DNA from: Alopecurus myosuroides
Taxonomy: Eukaryota > Streptophyta > Magnoliopsida > Poales > Poaceae
Assembly (NCBI GenBank): GCA_028641055.1
Contig: CM054058.1
Location: 494,374,209-494,438,208 of the forward strand
DNA: 64,000 nt
Direction: 5' to 3'
The position numbers were made by a program, and so were the translations under genes. Under the pieces are notes generated by a model. It was given only the letters and a program-made list of their open reading frames with translations, had not been told where the DNA came from and did not search any database. Of this stretch, positions 11,509 to 22,500 are shown piece after piece. Position 1 is the first letter of the stretch. Each line of letters opens with the position of its first letter.

Positions 11509-12067
11509 TGTCGAGACATCGTAGTAGTTTTCATAGACGGGGGTGCCATGAGACTACGGTAGAGACGTGGGGTAACGGGATAGCGTAGTAACACAGAACA
11601 CGGGATTTTACCCAGGTTCGGTACGTCGTGACAGTACGGCGTACCTACTCCTGCACTTCTCACTAATTGGGACTAAAGCCCGTATAACAGGGTTACAATG
11701 TGAGGGAATAGATCTAGCTACTCGGCGAGGATGAGCTTCTCGGCGAGTTGCGTAGAGCTTGGACTTGTGTCTAACTTGTGCTTGTTTAATCTATCTCCCG
11801 TCCGGCTTTATATAACAGCCGGATTAGGGCTTACAGAATAGGAAACCTAGAAGACTACGTTAACTCGTAACTTGGAAAGCAAGGAATCCGTCTTCTCCTC
11901 CAAGCCAGATCACGTGGGCCGCGATCCGGGTTCTTCTAGAATCCGGCTTCTGCGCGTCGGACTACTGGGCCGCCCAATGGACCTAAGCCCATTACCATGT
12001 AGGCCACCCTGGTAGTCCGGCTCTTTGTCTACCATCTTCTATACCCCTATTCAGTATATATCCGACA
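11509..12067 (-). repeat. 5' LTR of the gypsy element
   Basis: 559 bp, nearly identical to 2235-2793. In element orientation it opens TGTCGGATATATAC and ends ATGTCTCGACA. Confidence 0.95.
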
Positions 12068-12072
12068 CCGTT

Positions 12073-14170
12073 TTTTGAGACGGGAAATCTTGACTCCAGG
12101 CATTGAAATTTGGACAGTCATCCCAATAATCTAGATCAATATCCTGACAACGTCTAGGGGAAGGCATAGGAGGAGTAATATCTGATCTATCGGGGCTATT
12201 TACGTCGTCACCAACATCACCTATGCGAGAAGAGTCAATCATCATAGCTGATTATGGCAACCCAATGTTAAGCCCCATGCTTTCATTGGTCAAGGCATGC
12301 ACTTCACCGACTCCCGTTACGTTAGCACGCACCTCTGTTGCTTCAACCCCTTGCATGTTGCCAACTGCTGCTGCCCCAACAACAATTCCTGCTTCAGGTT
12401 CATCATCATCTGCTTCATCCAAGTCCATAGGGGCCACGTTACTCTAGTCGTCTCGTGCCAAACCGGTTGGGAAATAACACTAGAACCTTCATCTTCTTTC
12501 ATAACAACATCAATATCATTCAACAAGGAATCCATGCGTGCGGAATGTATCAACTTCAAACCTAAGCCAAGTTTCTTCAGTGTAGAATCAACATCAGAAG
12601 CAAAAAAGGATCTTGTGCTTGTCGTAAACATTTTTTCACCAAGCTGGAACCTACATTAAGCAACTTGGTCAAATTAAAAAAATATATAAACTAGTAATGC
12701 AAAAAAAAAAAGTTGCACACGACAAAAGCTGAAGCACACTTCAAAAATGTGGGAAAATGACTAAATATAATGTAAGAGCATATAGTAGAAACTATAGTAG
12801 CAAAATCGGAACATTATAAGAGCAACACCCTATATACACCATATTTCCAGTAGCAAAACATATAAAGTATTGAAGCATCTTTACAATGATATAAGTGAAG
12901 AAAAAACAAGCTAAATCGGCAGAAACTTCAAAAGCTAACCTCCATTTCATCCAGGCTTGGAAAGACAAGCCAATAATTCAACGAAGCAGATGATCTTGAT
13001 TCTTCATCTTTCGAGTTGTCCACATTAGCCAATCCATATATTGTTTTCGATAGGGACAGATGTTGCACCACGTACAAAAAAAGTATTGAGATAATGGTTT
13101 GCATACAATTAAAACAGTACCAAAGAAAAGAATGATACAAACTAACAAAATAAAAATAAAGTCTTGATTGTTGACTTATAGGACGTCTCGCAAACACAAT
13201 TTTGTTATGAAGCATAAAAACATCAAGATCGATTTTGACTACAAAATTGAAGTCATCACTAGTGATAAACGATGCTCTGGGCAAGAGTATTTTATGATGT
13301 GCTCATTATTTGGAATGTCAAGATGATCCATGTAAACAACCTATATACACAAAAGTAGCAGGAAAAACAACACGTGTTAGGGGAAAACACTGAAAGATGA
13401 AGAAGAAAAACACAAAACTAGAAGCAGAACTAAGAACTTACAGCTAGAAAAGCCAGTGGGACATATACCCAAAATTAAAATTTCTTATTATTATTGTAAA
13501 CATTTTGCTCATCAAGAACTAATGGTTGTTCCTTCTTCTTCTAATTATTCTTCACATAAATGATCACTAGCTCGAGGATGTGCTCATTCCAGTCAAACTC
13601 ATGCGCCTTCTTCGGGTCATCCATTGAACCGAAATATTCCAAGCACATTTTTCCAACACAGAAGGTCCCATGTCCCGATTATAGCATCCTCATCGCTAAC
13701 ATCAAGATTCTTGAGCATGGTTGCTGCATTTTCTATTGGAAGTCTGCCCAAATCACAACGGTAAGAATCTCAGAGATCTGAATGCATACTATTTGTCAAA
13801 AGCTTCACTAGCTTGTTCCTTGAATGTATGTAAAACAACTTTCTTACCATATCATTGGTGAATACTATCCTTGCCATGGTAGTGGAATTCACGCAGCTCA
13901 CAGCTTGTATTGACAGCGATGAAATCAGTCAATTCATTTGGCACGTTGAAGGGAGATATGTTAAGGAGTGACCTAAAGGCACGATGCTTCTCTTTTATAG
14001 CTCTCTTGTCAGGTGAAAGATCTCTTGACCACTTATGTAACCGCTTTGCAGCGAATCGGTCCTTCGAACACCAATATGGCTCCTGCACAACAAAAAACAA
14101 CTTAATCAGCAACATAAAAAATCTATATACACACCCCCTAATTACATAATAAATAGTAGCAACAACCAAA
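12073..14170 (-). pseudogene. 5' part of a decayed multi-exon gene, possibly of the transposon-borne Ulp1-associated type
   Basis: Several minus-strand stretches read as protein: EPYWCSKDRFAAKRLHKWS and SLLNISPFNVPNELTDFIAV (about 13900-14100), VYMDHLDIPNNEHIIKY followed after a frameshift by ASFITSDDFNFVVKIDLDVF (about 13185-13335), FFASDVDSTLKKLGLGLKLI (about 12520-12610), and WDDCPNFNAWSQDFPSQKT, which ends at the gypsy insertion. Breaks: frameshift near 12440, in-frame TAA near 12246-12251. Motifs of the kind YMDHLDIP and SLLNIxxFNVPNEL recall grass proteins that often end in a Ulp1-like protease and are commonly carried by transposons, but no protease domain is visible here, so this link is only an inference. 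A host gene remains possible. Confidence 0.45.
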
Positions 14171-14947
14171 CATACACACCTAAATTAACCTAATGTTGAA
14201 AAAAAGTTGCACCAAAAAAGTACACAACTAAAGTATTGTAATAGAAGTGAACAAGTTTAAAACTGGATACAAAAACATAGTGTATAAGGTAAAGTAGCAA
14301 ATAATTTGAACAGAAAACACAAAATAAGATAAAAGTACTAGCATTCAAAAGGCACAAAATCATAAAATTACTACACAATGTACTAACAAAAACATATCAC
14401 AACTAGCATGAGTTGCATTTACATGAGCAAAAAGAACAACCATGAAATTACTCAATGTAATGTGAGCACAAAAGTTGTGGCCAACTAGAAATCACAACAC
14501 AAGAATAGCATGCTTTTATCATCCTAATTGGTACATTTTGCTACCAGGTAGAGAACAATAGAGTTACAACTAAAACCCTAGCAACAGTAACAATATCAAA
14601 ATCAACAACCTAAATTGCTACATTTTCTACCAAGTAGAAAACAACACAAGAACGATGGGAACTCACCGCCATGGCTACACAGAGGAACTCTCCTACACTG
14701 ATGAATTGTAAACCAGACACAGCTTCCCCTCCGCCCTTCACATGTCAACGAAGAAAACCTGAATAGAAACATGAGCAGGAATCTAGACATCAGTCCGAGC
14801 ACAAAAGGAACACGCAAAGGCGAAACGAGAGGTAGTGATGACGCTGAACTCGCCGGAAGTACCGGGTTAAACACCATGGGTCAAGGTTCTCTGATGAGGG
14901 CTCTCCGATTTCTCCCTGGCGAGGTGCAAAATGGACACGGAAACACT
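14171..14947. other. AT-rich to mixed 5' flank of the decayed gene
   Basis: Introns and 5' non-coding sequence by position. A short coding-like block near 14640-14680 could be a first exon of the decayed gene. No other feature recognised. Confidence 0.35.
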
Positions 14948-15291
14948 GGCCAGGGCTCGCTGGACCTGGGGAAGGAGGAGATGAGGTGGGGGCGACTGTA
15001 CCTAGCTGGTTTAGTCGGAGGAGTGCCGCCGCCGGTGATGTTCCGCGCAAATCGACGGCTCCAACGCTGTCTCCTCCGTGTCGCCTCTACGTCGACTCTG
15101 TCGCCGCGGGAAAAAAGCCGGCCAGGGCTCGCCGGAAGGAGGGAAGAAGGAGAAAGGTGGGAGCGACTGGACCTAGACGGTGTGGTCGGAGGAGCGCCGC
15201 CGCCTATGAGGATCCACACAGATCGACAACGCGAGAGCAGTCGCCTCCGCGTTGCCTCTGCGTCGACTTTGTCGTTGCGCCTCACAATAGT
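14948..15291. repeat. two diverged tandem copies, about 171 bp each, GC-rich
   Basis: GCCAGGGCTCGC ... GTCGGAGGAG.GCCGCCGCC ... GCCTCTACGTCGACT occurs at about 14949 and again about 171 bp later. Both strands give long open frames here, but the frames shift between copies, so I regard them as non-coding. The position suggests a duplicated promoter or 5' leader of the decayed gene. Confidence 0.7.
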
Positions 15292-15429
15292 AACGAAACG
15301 TTACACGAAGTGGGGATCGTGGGTTTTCTACATACGGGCTGTAATGGAACAGATAGACAAACGATGGGACGTGGGCGATCGCGAGACGCATGATGAAAGC
15401 CGACCGGACGACACGCATACCGGAGGATG

Positions 15430-15610
15430 CACGCGTGACTTCCTTTGGAGGAAAGTCACTTTTCCTTTCTTAAAACGAGAAACATTCCTGGTCGGGCTAC
15501 ATTCTGGGCTGAAATCAACCACAGCTAACCCCCATAAAAAAAAGACCCACAGCTGACCGAAAACATGCCCAAATTCCGTGTATGGTCGAACGGCACGGAA
15601 AATCCTATTT
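15430..15610. repeat. dispersed repeat, copy 1 (partner near 39.8 kb)
   Basis: The block CTTAAAACG ... GGGCTGAAATCAACC ... AATTCCGTG recurs in the same order and orientation at about 39770-39870. The element is not identified; a transposon end is likely. Confidence 0.6.
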
Positions 15611-15940
15611 AATGCCTAAGAGCAACTATACCATATCCTGGATAAATATATACGAAAAAAGATAGGGAAACCTTCGATACAGATGGAAATGGGGAGCCGA
15701 TACCCACATTAAATGGGGGTTTTGGTTAGGGAAAAGATACGCACATTAAATGAGGATTTGGTTAAGAAAAAGACCCACATGTTTGTTTAACGACAGAAAG
15801 TCATATCCATTGATATAGCAGAGGCGGATATGGAAGCGTCAAACCTGCACGTGCACCCGCAAACCCGCATACCCACCTATTTCTCCTAAACCCCACATCT
15901 CATTGTCTAGTATAGCGGTTAAAAAAAGACACTATTAGAA
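15611..15940. other. no gene; short direct repeat
   Basis: AAGATACGCACATTAAATG-like text occurs twice within 15700-15770 (CCACATTAAATGGGGGTTTGG and GCACATTAAATGAGGATTTGG). Otherwise nothing recognised. Confidence 0.4.
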
Positions 15941-15947
15941 GGCACTC

Positions 15948-16069
15948 GGCCCAACTGCCTTGTCGGACAAGGAGAAATAGTGTTGCTGCATAAGACACAC
16001 CAACGCATCCAACTTTTAGTCCCACATCGACTAGCTACGGAGAATGGATGCACAAGAAACACTATAAAA
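15948..16069 (+). promoter_or_regulatory. plant snRNA-type promoter (MSP, USE, TATA)
   Basis: GTCCCACATCG, a match to the plant upstream sequence element RTCCCACATCG, ends at 16029. TATAAAAA begins at 16063, leaving 33 bp between them, the spacing of Pol II-type plant snRNA genes rather than the shorter spacing of Pol III-type U6. A GGCCCA at 15948-15953 fits the monocot-specific element RGCCCR. The expected transcript would start around 16090, but the sequence there does not read as U1, U2, U4 or U5. Confidence 0.6.
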
Positions 16070-16081
16070 ATAGGGAAATAA

Positions 16082-16880
16082 TTTTTGTCTTCCGGAGGAC
16101 ATCCTCTGCCTCGGGCTGGCCCACGTGGCCCAACTAGCTAACATGCCCATTCACTTGCACACCACGTTGGCCTGTTTTTTAGTCTCGCACACTACTATTG
16201 CGCATGGCCCGCCTTGTGCTGCAGTATTACAAAACTTCCTACCGCTACCAGTTATGTGTTCTGTCATGGCGCTAGAATAGAATAAGGTGTTCGCTACAAT
16301 TATTATCTAGTTTTGCTATAGTAGCATACTTTTTTGCTATGAGTTCTCCGACGAGAGTCTCCGGCGAAGTCATTTTTTTTACTACAATAGCACATATTAT
16401 TTTTGCTACAATTGTTTCCCGGTTTTGCTATAATAGTACAAAGTGTTTTCTACAATATCTCCGGCGAGTCTCTAGTGATGTCTCCGGCTAAGTCATTTTT
16501 TTGCTACAATAGCAGAATTATCTTTGGCTGCAATTGCACTTAGTTTTGCTATAGTAGTACAAAATGTTTCCTACAATGTCTACGGCAAGGCAAGTCACAA
16601 GTCCGATGGTCTTCCTTTTATGCAGACGGATCTTTTTTTCTACAATAGTGCAAATTTCTTATTTTAATGGACCATTTTTTTTTACTTCATGGTAGAAAAA
16701 GCGTAATTTTGTGATTTTTTTTTAAAAATAGCTACAATAGTGCAAATTTCTTATTTCAATGAACTGGTTTTTTTTCTCATGGCAGCAAAAGCGTGATTTG
16801 GGGATATTTTTGGAAACGTGTCAGAGCCTGAACCCCGGAGGATTTTGCCCCAAATCCTCCGGAGGACATCCATCACTATC
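16082..16880. repeat. non-coding repeat block with palindromic ends and internal reiteration
   Basis: TCTTCCGGAGGACATCC at the left (about 16090) and TCCTCCGGAGGACATCC at the right (about 16855) are near-identical and nearly self-complementary. Between them a motif TTTTGCTATAGTAG ... CTACAAT ... CTCCGGCGA repeats about three times at roughly 125-bp spacing (16290-16580). Probably a decayed MITE or MULE-type element inserted just behind the snRNA-type promoter. No target duplication established. Confidence 0.5.
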
Positions 16881-17689
16881 CATACAAATAGCACGCAACC
16901 TCCAACTTAGGTCAGCCTTGCTCGCATTGGAACCTCATGTGTAGCTATGTAAGTTTTCTTCAACGGTCATTAAATATCAGCAAACACTACATTACAGTGT
17001 GTTCATTTCGGTTTCGTTTATTTTGTTTTTTTATATTGTATTGAGTTACTTCTTATAGTGAATTTTAATTTGTACTCACCAGTTATGCATGTGTGACACT
17101 AATTACTCCGTCCGGTTAAAATTCGTGCGGATTACTCTTTAGATAAATTGATCCTCTTTTTTTTTATGCATTTCCATTAGGCAAGATGCGAGTTGGTAAC
17201 TGAGACTAAAAAACTATATGGACACCCACAGAAAATTGAAGAGATGGTGAATAGAAAGCTAGATATTATAGGCGATATGACGCTCTTATCTTTACATATT
17301 TAAACACACCAAAAGGATCTAAAATGTCTTTATAGAATAAGAAATCATTCAAAATGACAAAAATGGCTAAAACCATATTAATTCTTTTATATAGTGTATT
17401 TTTAATATTACTTCACAAAATGAGGATAATTAGTGTCAAAAATGCATAATTAGAGGAAAACTTCACTACTTCTTTTTTATTATGTTTCATTTTTCCGTTT
17501 TTCTCATTATTAAATTTTGATTGTTCCCCTATTTTATTTTTTCTACAATCTTTTTGTTCTATATCTGGTTTCATTTATCTTTTTTATGGATACATAAACT
17601 TTTTTCGAGAGATGTAAAATATAATGATATTCACAAGAGATTTTTATGTTTGACAAAATCTATCACGGTACGATAAAAAATTTGGGTTC
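16881..17689. other. AT-rich intergenic sequence
   Basis: No coding signal. TACTCCGTCCGGTTAAAATTC at 17107 resembles one end of a Stowaway MITE, but no matching inverted end was found nearby. Confidence 0.4.
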
Positions 17690-18260
17690 AAGAAAGTACA
17701 TTTGCAGATTTATATTTGACGAGAAGTACGTTCATGGATTCGAAAAATGTTAACATGTTTTGAAATTAGTACATTCAAGGATTAAAAAAATATTTCCATG
17801 GGTTTGTATGTTTTAATGATTAAAAAAATGTTCATTGTTTCTAAAAAAAAATACACATTCATGGGTTCAAGAAATTCACGCTTTAAAAATTACCATTGAT
17901 TCAAAAATGTCCACGGATTTAAAAAATAGTGTTTGGGTTCATGGGTTCAAAGAAAATAGGGTTAAGAGACTAAAAAATGTTCCTTCTTTCTAAAAATGTA
18001 GCTCATGGATCAAAAAAGGTAACGTGTTAAAAAAGTAATGTTCATGGATTATAAAAATGTTCACGGGTCTAAAAACATAGTAGGTCAGTGATTCAAAGGT
18101 GTTAATGGGTTCGAAAAAAATAGTTTTTAAGGGATTAAAAAAATGTTTCTGGTTTAAAAAAAATATGTTCATGGACTAAAAAATATTCACGTGTTAGGAA
18201 AATTATGTTCATGGATTATAAAATTTTCAAGGGTTTAAGAAATAGTAGGTCAAGGATCCA
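17690..18260. repeat. degenerate short-period tandem repeat (TTCATGGATTnAAAAA)
   Basis: Units such as GTTCATGGATTATAAAAATG and TTCATGGGTTCAAGAAA recur with roughly 30-bp spacing and much variation. Low-complexity, non-coding. Confidence 0.7.
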
Positions 18261-19531
18261 AAGAAGATGTCCATGGGTACCAAAAAGGTCTCCAGTGGAA
18301 GTAATCTCGCTTGGTTTGGAGAGGTCAAGAGAGCAGAAGGCTATATCCGTGAAGGATCGTGTGGGCTTGATTTGTCATGTCCTCTCTACAAGAGACTAGA
18401 GTCCACACAAAGATTTCACTCCGGCATTTCACATTGTGTACTTTCCTTGCTACTGTAGATTTTCCATATAGGTTTGTACATCTAGTTGCATTTTAGGAGG
18501 ATCTTATTAATCCATATTAAAAAAAAACGATGAAATTGTGTAAAATGTGTATTCTCCTATTCAACCCCTCTAGTCGACATCTTTGATCCTTCGGTTGGTA
18601 TATGCCAGTGACACTCTCATTTTGGGCTTTACCGCCCAGAGAGCAAATATGGACCAAGAGGCAATGGAGAAAAAAAAAGTCCGTCACACGGATTTTTAGT
18701 AATGAACCACTCAATTTACACCACCATGCTTGCAGTTATGCATATTTACGGTTCATATAATTTTCTTCATGTATCTTGCGTTGGTTCGTGTATGAAACTT
18801 GACAATTTTTCCTCTGCCAACTAGTTATGTTAAAAAGTGCCGCACTGTGCAAATTTAATGTTTTGTTAATCTCAGGACACAATCTCTCTACATGCAAAAT
18901 AAAGAACAGTACTTAATTCGTGCAGCTTATACTTATTTGTGTTGTCTAGTTACTAAATAGTTGTGCAGTAACATCATGTAAAAAATATTTTTTGCATGGT
19001 CATTATCTATTTTTACCTGCATGATGCTCGACTAAGTGTTGCGTCTATCTATCACTCTGGCTACGTCACCAGCACCCAAATTGCTTAGCTCACCCTCAAC
19101 TCACCGGTAGAATATAATTCTTACCATTATATATATTTAGATATTCCTATGCGGGAATATGGTTCTCATTTCTCTTGGCAAACTAATATAGCAGAAATAA
19201 AGTTTTTCATTGCATTGTTGTCTCTGCCAACTAAATCATAGTATGAAATAACATTACTGGGAGTATGGTAAAATATGACCAAAATTGGAAGGTGCGGATT
19301 ACTGCAGATGGCATTGTTGTAAAAATTGCAAATTATTTCGAAACTGAAGGAGTTCTCTGCACTTGTAGCTACTGTAGAGCACTGGATGCTGCTGCATGCC
19401 AAATGAGCTCTCTGCTCACTTACTAAATTCTACTCAGTACTTTTATATATAATAATAATACATATGTAGGAAAATGAGAACTACTGTATATATTATGTGT
19501 TGCAGTAGTCCAAGCCAATAGCGTGTGATCT
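18261..19531. other. intergenic, downstream of the WAT1-related gene
   Basis: No gene found. The stretch 18560-18605 (CCCCTCTAGTCGACATC then TTGGTATA) looks like the LTR-end/primer-site region of a copia remnant but is too decayed to call. The rest is AT-rich. Confidence 0.4.
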
Positions 19532-22500
19532 TTACAGTTTCACTGCTTGGTTGTCAGCCTCTTCATCCAGTTGCTTGTTAGTAGCACAAGATACTGGGGA
19601 TGCTTCATCCCTCTTCTTTCCCCACAGCACAAGGTAGAGTCCCAGTACCATCAGCACAGATCCTAACACACTGTAAATGCATTGCCAAGACAATAATTAA
19701 CAATAAGAAATATTTTCATTGCAATTCAATTGCTAAAACCATCTGTGGAAATTGGCAAGGATGTAATACATGTAACTTTGGCAATGATCATTGCAAGATC
19801 ACAGGAAACATGAGACTGCATAACTAGATATGCACTACCTTCCAAGGTAGATTTCCTCATGGAGGAAGAAGAAATCGATGATGGCCACCATGATCTGGAT
19901 GATGGGGATGAAGGCTGCAGTGAAGACCGGGCCCTTCTTCTCCACACACCATGTCATTATTAGGTACCCGGCTCCAGACCCAACAATCCCCTGCAAGCAC
20001 AATTTGATTGTAAGGTTAACCACCAAACTATTTAATTACTACTGTCATCAACTGCACGGCTCTCCGAAACAATCGGCCTGTCAGTCGAAGAGTGTGCCGG
20101 GGAGAGGGAGACCGCTGTTTCGTGGATCTCTGAGGCGCTCTATTTCCCCTGTCCTACCAAGGCCGAAGGGTAGACGCAACAGGGCCAAGTGGTCCCAGGC
20201 CGGTCCGGTCCGTCGCAGCAGGCGCATTCGGGGGCAGTTGGCAGGCCCTACCCCAGTCAAGAAGCAGCAGAGGACCCTCATCTTCAAGCTGGGGATCGCG
20301 CATGAGGGTGGGGTGATCGGCGACGAGGCCCTGCAGGCTTACCAGGAGCTCTTCTCACGCCCTCTCTGCCAGGAGCATATCAATGCGATCCTTGGCCTCT
20401 TTGGCTGGCAGCCTGACGCCCTCCCTATGGTGGATGATATCCCGTCTCTTGTAGCTCAGTGATTGGCTAGTTTGTCACCTTTCCTCTGCTTTTGTTGTGT
20501 CCTGTTTGTAAGTTGCCACCCATGGATTTCTGCATTGAGATTTGGAACGCGCGTGGGCTTAACTCTCTCGCCCGTAGTTTGGCGATTTTTCAAGTGGTCT
20601 CAGCCGCTAGGCCGGCTTTGGTGTGTCTCCAAGAAACCAAAATGGAAGTTATAACTGACGTGGTAGTTAGGGAGTGCCTCGGCCCAGGGTTTGATTTCTT
20701 CTTCTTACCCGCCGTTGGCACTCGTGGTGGTATCCTGCTTGCATGGCGGACCTCCATGGTCACCGTCTCAAACCCTCACCTCACCACCAATACCATCACT
20801 GCTAGTGTGGTCGTGGGGGACGAGCCGGGTTGGTGGTTCACCGGGGTGTACGGGCCCCAGGAGGAGGAGGCTAAGAGGGATTTCCTCGTGGAGCTCCGGG
20901 AGATTAGGGACCTTCATGCAGGGCCGTGGGTGGTGTCCGGTGATTTTAACATGATCACCGACCCGGAGGACAAAAGTCAAGGGGCCCTTCATAGGGGCCT
21001 GATGGGGAGGTTCAAACGCACTCTAGCGGAGCTGGAGCTCAAGGATATCTACCTGAACGGGCGCAGGTTCACCTGGTCCAATGAGAGGAGGCACGCTACT
21101 TTGGTGCGGTTGGATAGGGTCTTTTCGACCGTGGATTGGGACGCCGCTTTCCCGGAGGCCTTCCTCTCAGCGTTGTCCTCGGGACCATCTGATCACTGCC
21201 CACTCCTCCTTGACCTTGACCCAGGCCACCTTCGGGGGCGCAGGTTCCAGTTTCAAGCCTTCTGGCCCAAAGTAGAGGGGTTTCAGGAAGTGGTCAAAGG
21301 AGCGTGGACGTGTGCGACGGAGGTGCGAAACCCTTTTAAGAGGTTGAGCGCGAGGCTCCAGGAGGCTGCTCGCCGCCTCTCTCAGTGGAGTAGCCGCTTC
21401 ATTGGCAATATAAAACATCAGATCTTGATCGCCAATGAAGTTATCCTCAGGCTTGACTCGGCCATGGACGAGCGCGGCCTTTCCATAGAAGAGCACGCCC
21501 TGCGTAAGTTACTAAAGAGGAAGCTCCTTGGCTTGGCCTCGCTCGAGAGATCGATGGCGAGGCAACGCTCCCGTTTGTTGTGGCTGAGAGAGGATGAGGC
21601 TTGCACCCGGTTCTTTAACGCCGCGGCTAGCCACCGCAGGCGTAAGAACTTTGTGAGTCACCTTATGGTCGACGGCATCCGTGTCTCGGACCATGAAGGT
21701 AAGGCTGCGGCCGTGGATGAGTTCTTTGCGGAACTCTTGGGTTCGGCGCCTGACAGGCCGTTCTCCTTAGACCTGGACTTCCTAGGCATTCCATCGGTGG
21801 ATCTTCATTCCCTCGAGGAGGAGTTTTCAGAGGAGGAGGTGTGGAAGGTCATCAGGGCTATGCCGTTGGACAAGTGTCCTGGGCCGGATGGCTTCACGAC
21901 GCGTTTCTACGTGGCTTGTTGGGATACCATCAAAGGCGACGTCCTTGACGCGTTTAGGGACCTCTCTCGTCTTGACCACCGAGGCTTTGGGGCGGTAAAC
22001 CAGGCCTTCATCACGCTTCTGCCCAAGAAACCAGATGCGGTGCTTGTGGGGGATTTCCGTCCCATTAGCCTGATACACGGTTTCGCGAAACTCGTGGCTA
22101 AGGTCCTCGCTACGCGGGTGGCACCTTTTATTCCCCAGCTAGTAGGGGTCCACCAAAGCGCCTTCATCCGAGGCCGCTGCCTCCATGACAATTTCATGCT
22201 GGTGCAGGGCATGGCTAGGAAGCTCCACAGCACCGCCACACCAGCCGTCCTACTAAAGCTGGACATTAGGAAGGCCTTTGATACGGTGGACTGGGCCTTT
22301 TTGTTCGAAGTCCTCCGCAAGATGGGATTTGGCGAGCGCTGGCTCGCGTGGATTTGCGCACTTCTCTCCACCGCTTCCACCAGGGTGTTGACCAACGGCA
22401 TTCCGGGCTGCTGGATTGCCAACATGCGGGGGCTCCGGCAAGGGGACCCACTTTCCCCCCTGCTCTTCATCCTGGTTATGGAAGTACTTTATCGGCTAAT

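Larger units (their letters stand above)
2235..12067 (-). mobile_element. Ty3/gypsy LTR retrotransposon, complete ends, lacks RNase H and integrase, carries antisense gene
   Basis: Two 559-bp LTRs in direct orientation (2235-2793 and 11509-12067), each opening TG and closing CA, are flanked by identical 5-bp target duplications CCGTT at 2230-2234 and 12068-12072. Internal order on the minus strand: primer-binding site, gag, aspartic protease, reverse transcriptase; then the coding stops. No RNase H or integrase motifs follow. Instead a spliced gene lies on the plus strand at 3330-6255. By eye the LTRs differ at five positions, all transitions, which suggests a recent insertion. The antisense gene plus gypsy-type reverse transcriptase fits the Tat lineage of grasses (Grande/RIRE2 relatives are known to carry antisense ORFs). 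The element sits inside the decayed gene at 1930-14170. Confidence 0.95.

Noticed and set aside
14771..15556. 261-codon plus-strand ORF and overlapping minus-strand ORFs
   Set aside because: GC-rich tandem duplication opens several frames at once; no consistent reading through both copies and no motif.
17100..17400. Stowaway MITE from the TACTCCGTCCGG word
   Set aside because: No inverted partner and no TA duplication pair found.
18540..18620. Copia LTR end and primer site
   Set aside because: Only a weak TTGGTATA match and no second LTR; too decayed.
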